Assembly (NCBI RefSeq): GCF_013030945.1
Contig: NZ_JABBXF010000073.1
Span: 1-58,789 of the forward strand
Direction: 5' to 3'
Origin: Streptomyces morookaense
Lineage (GTDB): Bacteria; Actinomycetota; Actinomycetes; Streptomycetales; Streptomycetaceae
Length of the DNA: 58,789 nt
Positions 31,355 to 39,223 of the stretch are shown piece after piece (position 1 is the first letter of the stretch; each line of letters begins with the position of its first letter). The notes beneath the pieces were generated by a model. It ran no database searches. It worked only from the letters and a program-made list of their open reading frames with translations, and was not told the DNA's origin. The position numbers were made by a program, and so were the translations under genes.

Positions 31355-31558
31355 TCAGTCCAGCCGGCCGGCCTTCACCTCGGTGATGAACGCGGCCCAG
31401 GAGGTTATGGGCACCGCGAACGGGGGGCGGGCCGTGTTCTTGGAGTCACGTATACCGACGTGACCGGGCAGGGCTGCGACCGAGATGCAACCACCTCCGT
31501 TGTTGTCGCCGCTGTGCGAGGATTTGAACCAGGACTCCGGGTGCTTGTTGGCTGTCAT
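31355..31558 (-). CDS. DUF397 domain protein
   Basis: The product has 67 residues from ATG 31558. The signature is complete: WFKSSHSGDNNGGGCISVA, then GHVGIRDSKN and WAAFITEVKAG near the end. DUF397 proteins are small partners of XRE/DUF5753 regulators in streptomycetes. Several such pairs affect development or act like toxin-antitoxin modules. Its start overlaps the stop of the regulator gene by four bases (31555-31558). Confidence 0.92.
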   Translation of the reverse strand: MTANKHPESWFKSSHSGDNNGGGCISVAALPGHVGIRDSKNTARPPFAVPITSWAAFITEVKAGRLD

Positions 31559-32418
31559 TCCATCTCTCTTGCCAGTCGGTGTAGAAACTCGGGAGTTTTG
31601 GCTGGGCGTAGAGCGCCGTCGCGCATTGCGTCGAACCGGCGGGCGCACTTCGCCACCTCACGGGGCTTGTCGGACACGGTCATGACATGTGGACCGTCTT
31701 CCATGACCACAGAGTCGAGGCAGTCGTCGAAGTCGAGGAGTACGAAGTTGGCGTTGGCCCTGAAGGCCGCGAGGTTCAGGGGCAGGATCTGAACGGTCAC
31801 ATGGTCGAGTGCTGCAAGCCGCTCGATCTCTGCGTACTGGTTACGCATGACCTTCGGGCTGCCGATCAGGCGGCGCAGCGCAGCCTCGCACATGATGACG
31901 CGCAGCTCGATGGGGTCGTCCCCTTCGAGGATGCCCTTGCGTTCCATGCGGAGCGCGACGGATTCGTCGACGAACTCAGTCGTCCTCTCCTCTACCGGCT
32001 TGGCGGTCATGAACAATGCTCGGGCGTATTCCTCGGTCTGCAAGAGACCGAAAACCACCTGTGAGTGCCAGGCGCGCATGGTGCGGGCGTCGGATTCCAA
32101 ACCGACATACATCGTCGTTCCCGAGGGCATCACGTTCCGGTAGGGCCTGTGCCAGTCGTGACTGAGCGACTCGCGGTGGAGTGTCAGCAGAAGTTCACGG
32201 TCGATCTTGTCGGTGACCCCGTACAGTTCGAGCAGATCCTCCAGGTCACGAACCCGGGGCAGCTGGTTGTGACCCGTTTCGACACGGTTGAGCTTCGACT
32301 CGGAGCTTTCGATGGAAGCGGCGGCTTGTTTGACGCTGTAACCCTTTTTCTCCCGCAGGCGCCGGAGTTCCTTGCCCAACTCCCGCCGCCGGAACGTCGG
32401 ACCGCGTCGTGCTGCCAC
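31555..32418 (-). CDS. XRE-family regulator with DUF5753 domain
   Basis: The product has 287 residues from GTG 32418 with GAGGAGGGG upstream. The N-terminal HTH includes ELGKELRRLREKKGYSVKQA and a recognition helix SSESKLNRVETG (about 10-60). The C-terminal DUF5753 domain carries MRAWHSQVVFGLLQTEEYAR and DHVTVQILPLNLAA. It forms an operon with the DUF397 gene. Codon use is slightly less GC-biased than in core genes. Such regulators often repress neighbouring accessory genes, so the divergent type VII-like cluster may be its target. Confidence 0.92.
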   Translation of the reverse strand: MAARRGPTFRRRELGKELRRLREKKGYSVKQAAASIESSESKLNRVETGHNQLPRVRDLEDLLELYGVTDKIDRELLLTLHRESLSHDWHRPYRNVMPSGTTMYVGLESDARTMRAWHSQVVFGLLQTEEYARALFMTAKPVEERTTEFVDESVALRMERKGILEGDDPIELRVIMCEAALRRLIGSPKVMRNQYAEIERLAALDHVTVQILPLNLAAFRANANFVLLDFDDCLDSVVMEDGPHVMTVSDKPREVAKCARRFDAMRDGALRPAKTPEFLHRLAREME

Positions 32419-32693
32419 TGACCCCTCCTCGAAGTTTTGTTCCCCACTGATGCGTGTGTGTACACCATCGGCGTATCTCTGTTGGCCCTCGGCGAGCCCT
32501 TGTTGGTGATCGGGGCTCGCATGTCGGCAGTCTTCCACCCCTTGTGCTTCTCCTGGCAAGCTCTGCCAGTGTTTGTCATATGCCAATTTCTGTCGAGCTT
32601 TCTATTGAGCTTGCGGAGGAAGTCGCCGCTGCAAGACGGTGGTTGAACTGCGAAGGCGTCCGCCGAGCACCGCCCATCCCCAGGAGCTGTTCC

Positions 32694-33122
32694 ATGCCCG
32701 TATGGCCGTACACCGGCATGACCGACGGAGGGCTCCGCTCTCCTCTGCATCGACGCAAGGAGGGGGAGCCCGAGATCGTCGACGTCATCAGCGTGATCCT
32801 GGAAGCGGGACGCGTCCCGCCGCCGCCTCAGCAGGTCAGCTCCTCAACCGGCAAACTCCGCAGCTTCATCGGCAAGACGGCTCGCGCAGTCAGAGCCGCT
32901 GCCAAGCAGCTCCCGGAAGGCGACGCACGCCGCTGCGATGCAGCGAAGGCCGTGGACGAGGCCCTGTACTTGGCCGAGCACGGCGACCCCGGCAACGGAC
33001 TCCTCAGCGCGTTCGCCTACTGCCGGAGCCTTGCGCAGGCCGCGCAACAGCTGCGCGGCCTTGAGGAGCAGCTCCTGCTGCTCGCTCAGGACGGCTCACG
33101 CGCAGTGGGGCACGCTGAGTAA
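32694..33122 (+). CDS. Unknown protein at the head of the type VII-like cluster
   Basis: I do not recognise it. The product has 142 residues from ATG 32694 with AGGAG upstream. It is helical, including IVDVISVILEAGRV, FIGKTARAVRAAAKQLPEGD and a C-terminal CRSLAQAAQQLRGLEEQLLLL segment. A longer frame reaches ATG 32580, but that part is AT-rich with poor codon bias and more likely promoter. It is followed by three genes on the same strand that look ESX-related, so a chaperone or accessory role in export is possible. Confidence 0.65.
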   Translation: MPVWPYTGMTDGGLRSPLHRRKEGEPEIVDVISVILEAGRVPPPPQQVSSSTGKLRSFIGKTARAVRAAAKQLPEGDARRCDAAKAVDEALYLAEHGDPGNGLLSAFAYCRSLAQAAQQLRGLEEQLLLLAQDGSRAVGHAE

Positions 33123-33169
33123 TCTTGGCCAAGACAAAGCAGGGTGAAACGAGGGGTGGGGGCAGAGCC

Positions 33170-33619
33170 GTGGGCGGGCAGTTGCATGCGGAAGCGGAGG
33201 TGCTGAAGGCGTTCAAGCGTCGTGTCGACGCCATTCTGACCAACTACCTGGACTCGGAAGGTGCCCCCGGGCGCATCGCCGAGGCCGCTCCGGGAACCGG
33301 GCACATGGGACAGAACTTCGCCGAGGTGACTGCTCTCTACGGCGCGTACGACGCGGTTCACGAACGGCTGAGGACTCTCTCCCAGCTCCTCGCCGACCAG
33401 ATCGAGGCCCTGGGAACGGCGGTTCTCGGCGCGGGAGTTGGCTACGAGAACGTCGACGCCGGTCTGCGTGACCGCCTGCTGGCCATCCAGCGCCGCACGC
33501 AGGAGCTCTACAACCCGGCACTGGATCCGCATCCGCAGCGGGTCGTCGAACCGCGGGGGGCGGCTCACGAGCCCCAAGAGGCACACGGTTCGGACCGCAG
33601 CAGTGAAGGAAGCATCTGA
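33170..33619 (+). CDS. Unknown helical protein of the type VII-like cluster
   Basis: This protein of about 149 residues (GTG 33170, behind GAGGGG; an in-frame TTG at 33125 has no ribosome-binding site) is mostly alpha-helical: HAEAEVLKAFKRRVDAILTN, HMGQNFAEVTALYGAYDAVH, LSQLLADQIEALGTAVLGAG. The spacing resembles the helical hairpins of WXG/LXG-type proteins, but no W-x-G is present. The C-terminus is polar. It ends at the A of the next ATG (33619), so the two are coupled and it may be the partner of the following WXG-type substrate. Confidence 0.65.
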   Translation: MGGQLHAEAEVLKAFKRRVDAILTNYLDSEGAPGRIAEAAPGTGHMGQNFAEVTALYGAYDAVHERLRTLSQLLADQIEALGTAVLGAGVGYENVDAGLRDRLLAIQRRTQELYNPALDPHPQRVVEPRGAAHEPQEAHGSDRSSEGSI

Positions 33620-35181
33620 TGACCACCCCGCTCGTCAACCAGCCGGTGAGCGGCCTCACGGTTGTGTCCGACTTCGAGTCGAAGTCTCACGAAGAGCTGC
33701 GCGCCATGGTGGAACACGCGCAGCCGGCGAGGGCCGCCGAGGTGGCGGAGAAGCTGAAGACGGCGGCCGCCGTCATCGAGGAATTCGGCACGCTTCTGCA
33801 GACCGAGGCCCTCAGCCTGACGTGGGAGGGGGAAGGCGGCGAGGCCTTCCGTACGTGGATGGCGGATCTGGGCAACGCGACCATGCGGCTGGGCGCCTTC
33901 AGCCGGGGGTCGGGTGAATGGATGGGGCATGCGGCGGACACGCTGAGCCATGTCCACTCCGCGATGCCGGCCGTTTCGACCGAGTCCCGCGCCACGCTCG
34001 ACGCCTTCCTCACCAGCAATCCGGCTGAGCCCGGCAGTCGTGTCGCTGTGCCGACGCAGTCCGACCAGACCGGCTGCCTGAACCGCGGTGGCCCCACCCA
34101 GCAGCAGGCCTACCAGGCCCAGCAACGCCTGGACGCAGACCGCGCGGAGGCGGCCCGGCTGATGCGGCAACTGGCGGGGTCGTATGCGTGGTCGACGCAC
34201 CAGATCCAGTCGTTGCCGGGGGTTACGTTTCCGCCGATGCCGGGGGAATGGTCGAGGAATTTCGACGTCCAACGCCTCCCATCGGGTGGGGGTGAGGCGG
34301 CCACGGCTCCGACAGGCTCGGGCACGGTGACAGCGGCTTCGGCCGTGGGTACCCGGGACTTGTCCAGTACAGGAGGGCACACGCCTGCCGCGCGCCAAGG
34401 GTATGCATCGCCAGCTCATATGGGATACGAGGCCGGGGCGACCCTGCCAGCCGTCAGCATGCCTGATCAGCCGAGCTCTAGTCGTATCGACAGCGTAGCG
34501 AGCTTGCCCCACGCCCCAACGGGCGTTCCTGATGCCGTGCTGGCGCCACTGCCTGGCGGCGTTGCCCCCAGGCCGACGCCATTGCCCCCCATAGTTGCCC
34601 TGCCCGTAGGGGCCCGCGGGACAGAAACTGTCCGACCGGGCCAAGGTGCGGCGGGGCCACTGGGCAAAGCAACTGCTGAACCGGGTGGTGCATTGGGACG
34701 TGTTTCTCCAAGCCAGCCATTGCCCAGCGCACCGATCAGCCGTATTCCCGGTGGCTCTGCCGACGGCATCATCGGAGGCCGTCCGTCTCCTCGGGGGGCT
34801 GGGCAACCGGGCGGAGCGCTGCCGAGAGGCACGGTCATCGGCACTGAACCGGTGCTGGGAGCAGGACAAGGCCAGGCTCGTGGCACCGTGCCGCACGTAC
34901 CAGGTGGGGTTCCAGCATCAGGAAGTGCGGGCAACCGGGCTGCCAATGGTGGGGGCAGGCGTTTGGCGAGCGAGCCCGGCGGGATCGTGGGCGGTCGCCC
35001 GCAACAGCAACGTGCCCAGGGCGACAACCGCGCCTTCACTCCGGGCGGGACGGGCTTGGTAGGAGACCGGCGGTCTAAACAGCAGCAAGAGCGGACAGGC
35101 CGACGCCCTGACTACCTGGTCGAAGACGAAGAGACGTGGGCGAGCGGTGACCGGCGCTCGGTTCCACCGGTCATCGATTGA
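33619..35181 (+). CDS. WXG-type type VII secretion substrate with long disordered tail
   Basis: The product has 520 residues. The N-terminal ~190 residues form helices with a W-x-G turn in LTWEGEGGEAFRTWM (near 67). Residues 200-480 are Gly/Pro/Ser-rich low-complexity sequence with loosely repeated G(I)IGGRP blocks. The last 35 residues hold RRPDYLVEDEETWASGDRR, an acidic-aromatic tail common on streptomycete ESX substrates. It is probably secreted and wall- or surface-facing. A mycosin protease gene follows by 18 bases. Confidence 0.75.
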   Translation: MTTPLVNQPVSGLTVVSDFESKSHEELRAMVEHAQPARAAEVAEKLKTAAAVIEEFGTLLQTEALSLTWEGEGGEAFRTWMADLGNATMRLGAFSRGSGEWMGHAADTLSHVHSAMPAVSTESRATLDAFLTSNPAEPGSRVAVPTQSDQTGCLNRGGPTQQQAYQAQQRLDADRAEAARLMRQLAGSYAWSTHQIQSLPGVTFPPMPGEWSRNFDVQRLPSGGGEAATAPTGSGTVTAASAVGTRDLSSTGGHTPAARQGYASPAHMGYEAGATLPAVSMPDQPSSSRIDSVASLPHAPTGVPDAVLAPLPGGVAPRPTPLPPIVALPVGARGTETVRPGQGAAGPLGKATAEPGGALGRVSPSQPLPSAPISRIPGGSADGIIGGRPSPRGAGQPGGALPRGTVIGTEPVLGAGQGQARGTVPHVPGGVPASGSAGNRAANGGGRRLASEPGGIVGGRPQQQRAQGDNRAFTPGGTGLVGDRRSKQQQERTGRRPDYLVEDEETWASGDRRSVPPVID

Positions 35182-35199
35182 TCCTGAATACGGGCCACC

Positions 35200-36387
35200 A
35201 TGAGGACTCGCATGCTTAGCATCACCATGAGGCGCACCAGGAGTTGGCTCGTCGCGGGAACGGCTCTGCTGTTTGTCGGCGTAGTTGGTGCACAAGCTCA
35301 GGCCGACACGATTCGCTCCAAGGAGTGGTACCTCGACGCGATGCACGCGGAAGAGATGTGGAAGACAAGCACGGGGTCCGGAGTCACTGTTGCAGTGATC
35401 GATTCTGGCGTCGACGCTGATCTGCCCGACCTGCGAGGTCAAGTCCTTGACGGTAAGGATTTTTCGGGTCTGCCAGGCAATGCACACACCGATACCAGCG
35501 GCCACGGCTCGCAGATGGCCTTGTTCGTCGCGGGTACGGGTAAGGGTGCGGGGACGCTCGGTCTGGCACCCGGTGCGAGGATCCTTCCAGTGCGCGCCCT
35601 GGGCTCCGACATCTTCAAGACAGATTCCGCGCTTGCTTCTTCCATCCGCTACGCTGCCGACTCGGACGCGAAGATCATCAACATGTCCCTTGGGAGCCCG
35701 ACTTACAACCCTGCCGTGGCGGAAGCCGTTAAATACGCTCTGGGTAAGGGCAAGCTCCTTTTCGCCTCTGTCGGTAACACAGGGGACAAGGGCAATCTTG
35801 TGGAATACCCGGCTGCCTACCCCGGCGTCGTGGGCGTGGCCGCGGTCGATCGAGAGATCAAAGCCGCGTCATGGTCGCAGAGCGGGCCGGAGGTCGATCT
35901 TGCCGCTCCCGGCACGGAAATGGTGGCCCCCTGCGCTGACGGGACATCTGATGTCTGCATCGTCAAGGGCACCAGCGGCGCCAGCGCCATCGCCGCCGCC
36001 TCCGCCGCCCTCATCTGGTCCGCCCACCCGAACTGGACCGGCAACCAGGTCCTCCGCGTCCTCATCAACACGGCCGGCGGCCCCAAGAGCGGCGAAAAGC
36101 GCAGCGACACCCTCGGCTACGGCGTAGTCCGCCCCCGGATCGCCCTCCAGAACCCGGGCGACCCGGGCCCGCCGGACGTGAGCCCGTTGCCGGACGCCGC
36201 TGCGCTGACTCGCGACGCCAGTAACCCCCACGCTGGGGGCAGCGCGACGCAGGAGCGATCCGCTGCAGGCCGATCACATGACAACGGCCTGTTGTCGCAG
36301 CGAAACCTGCTCGTGGTGGGCATCGCTGCCGTGGCCGCCTTGGCTATTACTGTTTCGGTAATCGTCGTACGCCGCCGCAAAGCCTGA
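35200..36387 (+). CDS. Mycosin-type S8 protease (MycP-like) of type VII secretion
   Basis: The product has 395 residues. A signal peptide is followed by a subtilase domain: Asp in VIDSGVDADLPDL (near 67), His in GHGSQMALFVAG (near 102), Ser in GTSGASAIAAA (near 258). A Pro/Ser-rich stalk and a C-terminal membrane anchor (LVVGIAAVAALAITVSVIVV) then RRRKA complete the mycosin layout. Mycosins sit on the outside of the membrane and stabilise or process the ESX machine. No EccB, EccC, EccD or EccE gene is present here, so it is an orphan module or serves a secretion system elsewhere. Confidence 0.85.
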   Translation: MRTRMLSITMRRTRSWLVAGTALLFVGVVGAQAQADTIRSKEWYLDAMHAEEMWKTSTGSGVTVAVIDSGVDADLPDLRGQVLDGKDFSGLPGNAHTDTSGHGSQMALFVAGTGKGAGTLGLAPGARILPVRALGSDIFKTDSALASSIRYAADSDAKIINMSLGSPTYNPAVAEAVKYALGKGKLLFASVGNTGDKGNLVEYPAAYPGVVGVAAVDREIKAASWSQSGPEVDLAAPGTEMVAPCADGTSDVCIVKGTSGASAIAAASAALIWSAHPNWTGNQVLRVLINTAGGPKSGEKRSDTLGYGVVRPRIALQNPGDPGPPDVSPLPDAAALTRDASNPHAGGSATQERSAAGRSHDNGLLSQRNLLVVGIAAVAALAITVSVIVVRRRKA

Positions 36388-36536
36388 TCACCACTCCCGC
36401 TGGTATGCCCCGTGCGGCCGGGGTCACGCGTGAAACTCGTCGACTGCCTGCGTGTTCTGGAATCCTGCGGCGGGGTCTCCGGCATGCGAGGTCGTTCCTC
36501 TCCTCACGTTCGATTGCCGGATGATTCCAGTGCCGG

Positions 36537-36920
36537 TCACAGCTGGTATGGGTACAGTTCCAAGCAAGAAACGGTGAAGCATAGGTACGTTCCGGGCGCT
36601 ACTGGGGGAGCGTGTTCAGGTGTTTCGATCAAGAGGATGTCGGATTGGACCCTCAGAGCGACGGTGAAGTCCTCGTCGACTCGCTCCACCATTCCCGTGA
36701 TAGAGACCCCCGGCCGATCTCCTGCGTCTTCAATTCGTCCGCGTGAGGGCTGTGCGTGATCCCATCGCTGCACCTCGCCGACAATCTCGAATTCAACATC
36801 GTAATTCCCGGGCTGCGGCTCCAGTTCATCGCACCACATCCCCGAAGCGCTTCCGGCGGGGGAAGTGAACTGAACCCGGCGATTTTCCGGGTCGACGGTT
36901 CGAATGACTTCGATGTTCAC
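36537..36920 (-). CDS. Small orphan protein, last of the putative immunity array
   Basis: I do not recognise it. The product has 127 residues from GTG 36920 with GGGGG upstream. It is acidic and beta-rich, with PGNYDVEFEIVGEVQRWDHA, PGVSITGMVERVDEDFTVAL and a C-terminal FTVSCLELYPYQL. No membrane or catalytic feature is visible. Size, acidity, codon use and position at the end of a run of small genes behind an RHS toxin all fit an immunity protein, but this is contextual inference. Confidence 0.65.
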   Translation of the reverse strand: MNIEVIRTVDPENRRVQFTSPAGSASGMWCDELEPQPGNYDVEFEIVGEVQRWDHAQPSRGRIEDAGDRPGVSITGMVERVDEDFTVALRVQSDILLIETPEHAPPVAPGTYLCFTVSCLELYPYQL

Positions 36921-36956
36921 TGACAACCCCAATGGGGGCTGTCGGAGCATGTTGGC

Positions 36957-37433
36957 TCAAGCTCCAGTAAGGCGACTGTTGTGCGTCCATTGAGTGCGGC
37001 GAAAACCAATGTACTCGTATTCTTCTTCGAAAAAGACCGTCAAGGACATCTTGTTCCCTGAGAGGAAGTTGATGTCGCTTCCGAGAGTCTTGCGGATGGA
37101 GTGCACCCACCCCTTTCCAGCGGCGGTGCACTCAACCCACGGGAAATATGTCATGTCAGTGCTGCAAAAAAACCTACCGGAAATTCCTGCGGAGTCGAGG
37201 AAACCTTGGTACCACGACTCAATGGCCTGTTCATCTGCGCTGTCGTCAATGCGTGAGTCGGGGGCTGAGCTCATCTGCTTAAAATTGTCCAGGGACCGGT
37301 TTACCCAGTTGGGAACCTGCTTGTGATTCAGAAATCCAAGGACTTGAACTCCAGTGAACTTCCCGAGGAGAGCTGCTGCTTGCCTCTCCTCCTTTCTGAG
37401 TTGGATTTTCCCTCGAAGCTCTTCGCTCGACAT
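36957..37433 (-). CDS. Small orphan protein, putative immunity array
   Basis: Unknown family. The product has 158 residues from ATG 37433 (GGAGAG upstream), although the frame is open further. It contains many aromatic residues, including ESWYQGFLDSAGISG, STDMTYFPWVECTAAGKGW and VFFEEEYEYIGFRR. It is soluble, with mixed alpha and beta character. It lies 36 bases ahead of the gene at 36537-36920 and 49 bases behind the SUKH-like gene. Its codon third positions are visibly less GC-rich than those of core genes. Confidence 0.62.
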   Translation of the reverse strand: MSSEELRGKIQLRKEERQAAALLGKFTGVQVLGFLNHKQVPNWVNRSLDNFKQMSSAPDSRIDDSADEQAIESWYQGFLDSAGISGRFFCSTDMTYFPWVECTAAGKGWVHSIRKTLGSDINFLSGNKMSLTVFFEEEYEYIGFRRTQWTHNSRLTGA

Positions 37434-37482
37434 GCCGGCTCTCCATATGCAGGTAACTGACCCAGGGCAACACGATGTGTAT

Positions 37483-37836
37483 TTAGCCGCCATGCTCGAT
37501 GAGGTCCTCGATGGCCTGCCGTAGCCATGCGTTGAAGTTCGGGAACCTCGCCCCGCGTTGCTCGCAGCCTGGACTTGCTCCCACATGTACAACTGCGACG
37601 TCACCTGCGGCCAGGTCCCAGCATGCGACGTCGTCTCTGTTCTCGCGTTTGGCAAAGAGGGCCAGATGTCGTTCTGGGTAAGCCGTCGCGAGAGCGCGGT
37701 TAAGGGATCGCAGCAGATCCACGTTAATGATCCACCACGGTTCCAGAGACGTTAGGCCGAGTTCAACCACTCGAATGAACTCGGGTGGATAGTTGAAGCC
37801 GTCCGGCAGCTCATCAATTGTCAGTAGATCCGCCAT
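37483..37836 (-). CDS. SMI1/KNR4 (SUKH) family-like immunity protein
   Basis: The product has 117 residues from ATG 37836. It starts MADLLTIDELPDGFNYPPEF. The segment HLALFAKRENRDDVACWDL and the GCEQRG then AWLRQAIEDLIEHGG ending match the SUKH/SMI1 pattern of bacterial immunity proteins. SUKH proteins neutralise diverse nuclease and other toxin tips of polymorphic toxins. It does not lie directly behind a toxin in this window, so it is an orphan immunity gene, either protecting against other strains or left from an earlier toxin tip. Confidence 0.72.
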   Translation of the reverse strand: MADLLTIDELPDGFNYPPEFIRVVELGLTSLEPWWIINVDLLRSLNRALATAYPERHLALFAKRENRDDVACWDLAAGDVAVVHVGASPGCEQRGARFPNFNAWLRQAIEDLIEHGG

Positions 37837-37902
37837 GTCAGTTGCCGTCCCCTGTCTGCGGCGGGCAGCTCTATCGCTCTCCAAGGGTGGGGTGAAAAAG
37901 GC

Positions 37903-38295
37903 TTATTGGTCGGGTGCCTTCTCTTCCAGGACGCTGACGATGTCTTCGAGGTCGGCGTTCGCGGCGATACAAAACGGTTGATCGGAGAGGGCGACGGATG
38001 CTGCTACGTCTGAGAACCCCGGGCTTCCCGTCTCTGCTGTTCCAACGAGCAAGCGGGAGGGCGTGAGTAGCCAATTTTTCCGGGAGATATCGAGGGTCCA
38101 CTTGACGGATATGTTCGTGCCTGAGACGGCTGCTTCAAATACCTGCCGCAGTCCTTGCGGAGGCTGGTGGAAACGCCAGACGACAAACGGTGCCTGGAAG
38201 TACCCTTCCAGCGGATGCCTTCCAACGGATATCTTGAACCACTCGATGGGCCCAAACGATCGTAGGGCTTTCAAAATGCTTGCACTATCGAGCAT
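37903..38295 (-). CDS. Small orphan protein, putative immunity array
   Basis: Unknown family. The product has 130 residues from ATG 38295. It contains PLEGYFQAPFVVWRFHQPPQ, SVKWTLDISRKNWLLTPSRL and a final ADLEDIVSVLEEKAPDQ. It is soluble and of mixed structure. The start lies inside the end of a broken reading frame (38271-38426), as a new gene would after loss of the one before. Position and size suggest an immunity protein. Confidence 0.6.
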   Translation of the reverse strand: MLDSASILKALRSFGPIEWFKISVGRHPLEGYFQAPFVVWRFHQPPQGLRQVFEAAVSGTNISVKWTLDISRKNWLLTPSRLLVGTAETGSPGFSDVAASVALSDQPFCIAANADLEDIVSVLEEKAPDQ

Positions 38296-38426
38296 TGGTC
38301 CACATTCTTTGGGTGGTCGCTGTCGCCATAGTGGGCAACTGGCGTGAAGAAACCTGACGGCGATTCGTGGACGCGGAAGGCGCCGAGGGGCTCTTCGAAC
38401 AGCTTGGGATCGCGCCGCGTGATCAG
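38271..38426 (-). pseudogene. Gene fragment, C-terminal end of a lost protein
   Basis: Between two stops the minus strand encodes 51 residues, LITRRDPKLFEEPLGAFRVH, then ESPSGFFTPVAHYGDSDHPK, ending NVDQCSIVQAF. The composition is protein-like and has no start codon of its own. The frame upstream (38430-38493) holds QPLPDVVLRKPTPQM in another phase, which suggests a frameshifted or truncated parent. It overlaps the start of the next small gene. Confidence 0.45.
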
Positions 38427-38489
38427 TCATTTGAGGTGTCGGCTTCCTCAGGACGACGTCCGGCAGGGGCTGCGCTGTGCCATTAGTCG

Positions 38490-38732
38490 TCAATTGCCTG
38501 GCTGGTCTTCATCCGTCGACTGCCACTCGACATCCCAGCGAGCTTCGGCGAAAAACTGCCTCAATGAGGCCTCGTCCTCGACCCACCAATCCCCGCCATC
38601 GAACTGAAAGCCTCGGTCCGCCGCGGTGAGAATCAGGTAACTGGGAGGATCATCTGCAAGCTCCTGAATTTTCGCATACTTACTCTGCTCGTCTCCAGAT
38701 TTGATGTGCCCGATGACTCCAACCCTGATCAC
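38490..38732 (-). CDS. Small orphan protein, putative immunity array
   Basis: Unknown family. The product has 80 residues. It starts MIRVGVIGHIKSGDEQSKYA and runs through PPSYLILTAADRGFQFDGGD, WWVEDEASLRQFFAEARWDV, to EWQSTDEDQPGN. It is acidic and soluble. It lies between two gene fragments. It resembles the short immunity-type proteins found in toxin cassettes, but I cannot name a family. Confidence 0.6.
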   Translation of the reverse strand: MIRVGVIGHIKSGDEQSKYAKIQELADDPPSYLILTAADRGFQFDGGDWWVEDEASLRQFFAEARWDVEWQSTDEDQPGN

Positions 38733-38789
38733 TGGTAACCTCTTCCGCGCTAGTCGATCAATGGGATGTGGCTTGTGTGCGTCTTGGAG

Positions 38790-38876
38790 TCAGCGGCGCT
38801 TGAAGTCGACGGCTATGTCCCGACCCATCGCTCCGGCGCAGTCGTATGCGAGGATGATGGCGCCTACGCCACCTGG
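38790..38876 (-). pseudogene. Gene fragment, 28-residue C-terminal remnant
   Basis: A stop-to-stop frame encodes PGGVGAIILAYDCAGAMGRD then IAVDFKRR. The hydrophobic strand followed by a DFKRR end looks like the last strand of a real domain. There is no start codon. It lies between the S1-like gene and the 80-residue gene. Loss of the rest of the gene during cassette exchange is the simplest reading. Confidence 0.4.
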
Positions 38877-38923
38877 TCACCTATTCAAGACTCGGATTAT
38901 TGGAAAGAGCCTTCTTGATGGTT

Positions 38924-39223
38924 TCAGTCCTCGTCGTGAGGTGGCGTTGAATCCGGACCCACCCGCAATTTGATCTGGCGGTTATGCTCTGCGTGGTCAA
39001 CTACTTCCGCGCTGATCTTCTGTCCGGGTTTTGGCCATAGTGCGGCGTCGACTGGCACGCCGTGTGGAATGTATGAGATTGCGTCAACCACGGCTACTGC
39101 ATCTGGATTTCCAGGAAGCTTGACGAAAAATCCGAAACTTCTGTTCGTCAATACTTCGCCCTGGACGCTGGATCCGATGGGGAAGGCCTCTTTGGCCTCT
39201 GTCCAAGTGGTTTCGTCGATCAT
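38924..39223 (-). CDS. S1-like (OB-fold) protein, probable cognate immunity to the RHS toxin
   Basis: The product has 99 residues from ATG 39223. The ATG overlaps the TGA of the RHS gene (ATGA at 39220-39223), so it is translated with the toxin. The body resembles an S1 RNA-binding fold: FPIGSSVQGEVLTNRSFGFF, then VKLPGNPDAVAVVDAIS, then PKPGQKISAEVVDHAEHNRQ, IKLRVG. By the organisation of polymorphic toxin loci, the gene directly behind the toxin tip is normally its immunity gene. An OB-fold inhibitor would fit a toxin that acts on RNA or translation. Direct evidence is lacking. Confidence 0.72.
   Translation of the reverse strand: MIDETTWTEAKEAFPIGSSVQGEVLTNRSFGFFVKLPGNPDAVAVVDAISYIPHGVPVDAALWPKPGQKISAEVVDHAEHNRQIKLRVGPDSTPPHDED

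Noticed and set aside
32580..32693. N-terminal extension of the 142-residue protein from ATG 32580 (MPISVELSIELAEEV)
   Set aside because: Third-codon GC is low, no ribosome-binding site precedes it, and ATG 32694 has an AGGAG site.
37499..38607. Plus-strand ORFs over the immunity array
   Set aside because: They overlap the minus-strand genes, have poor codon bias and lack ribosome-binding sites.
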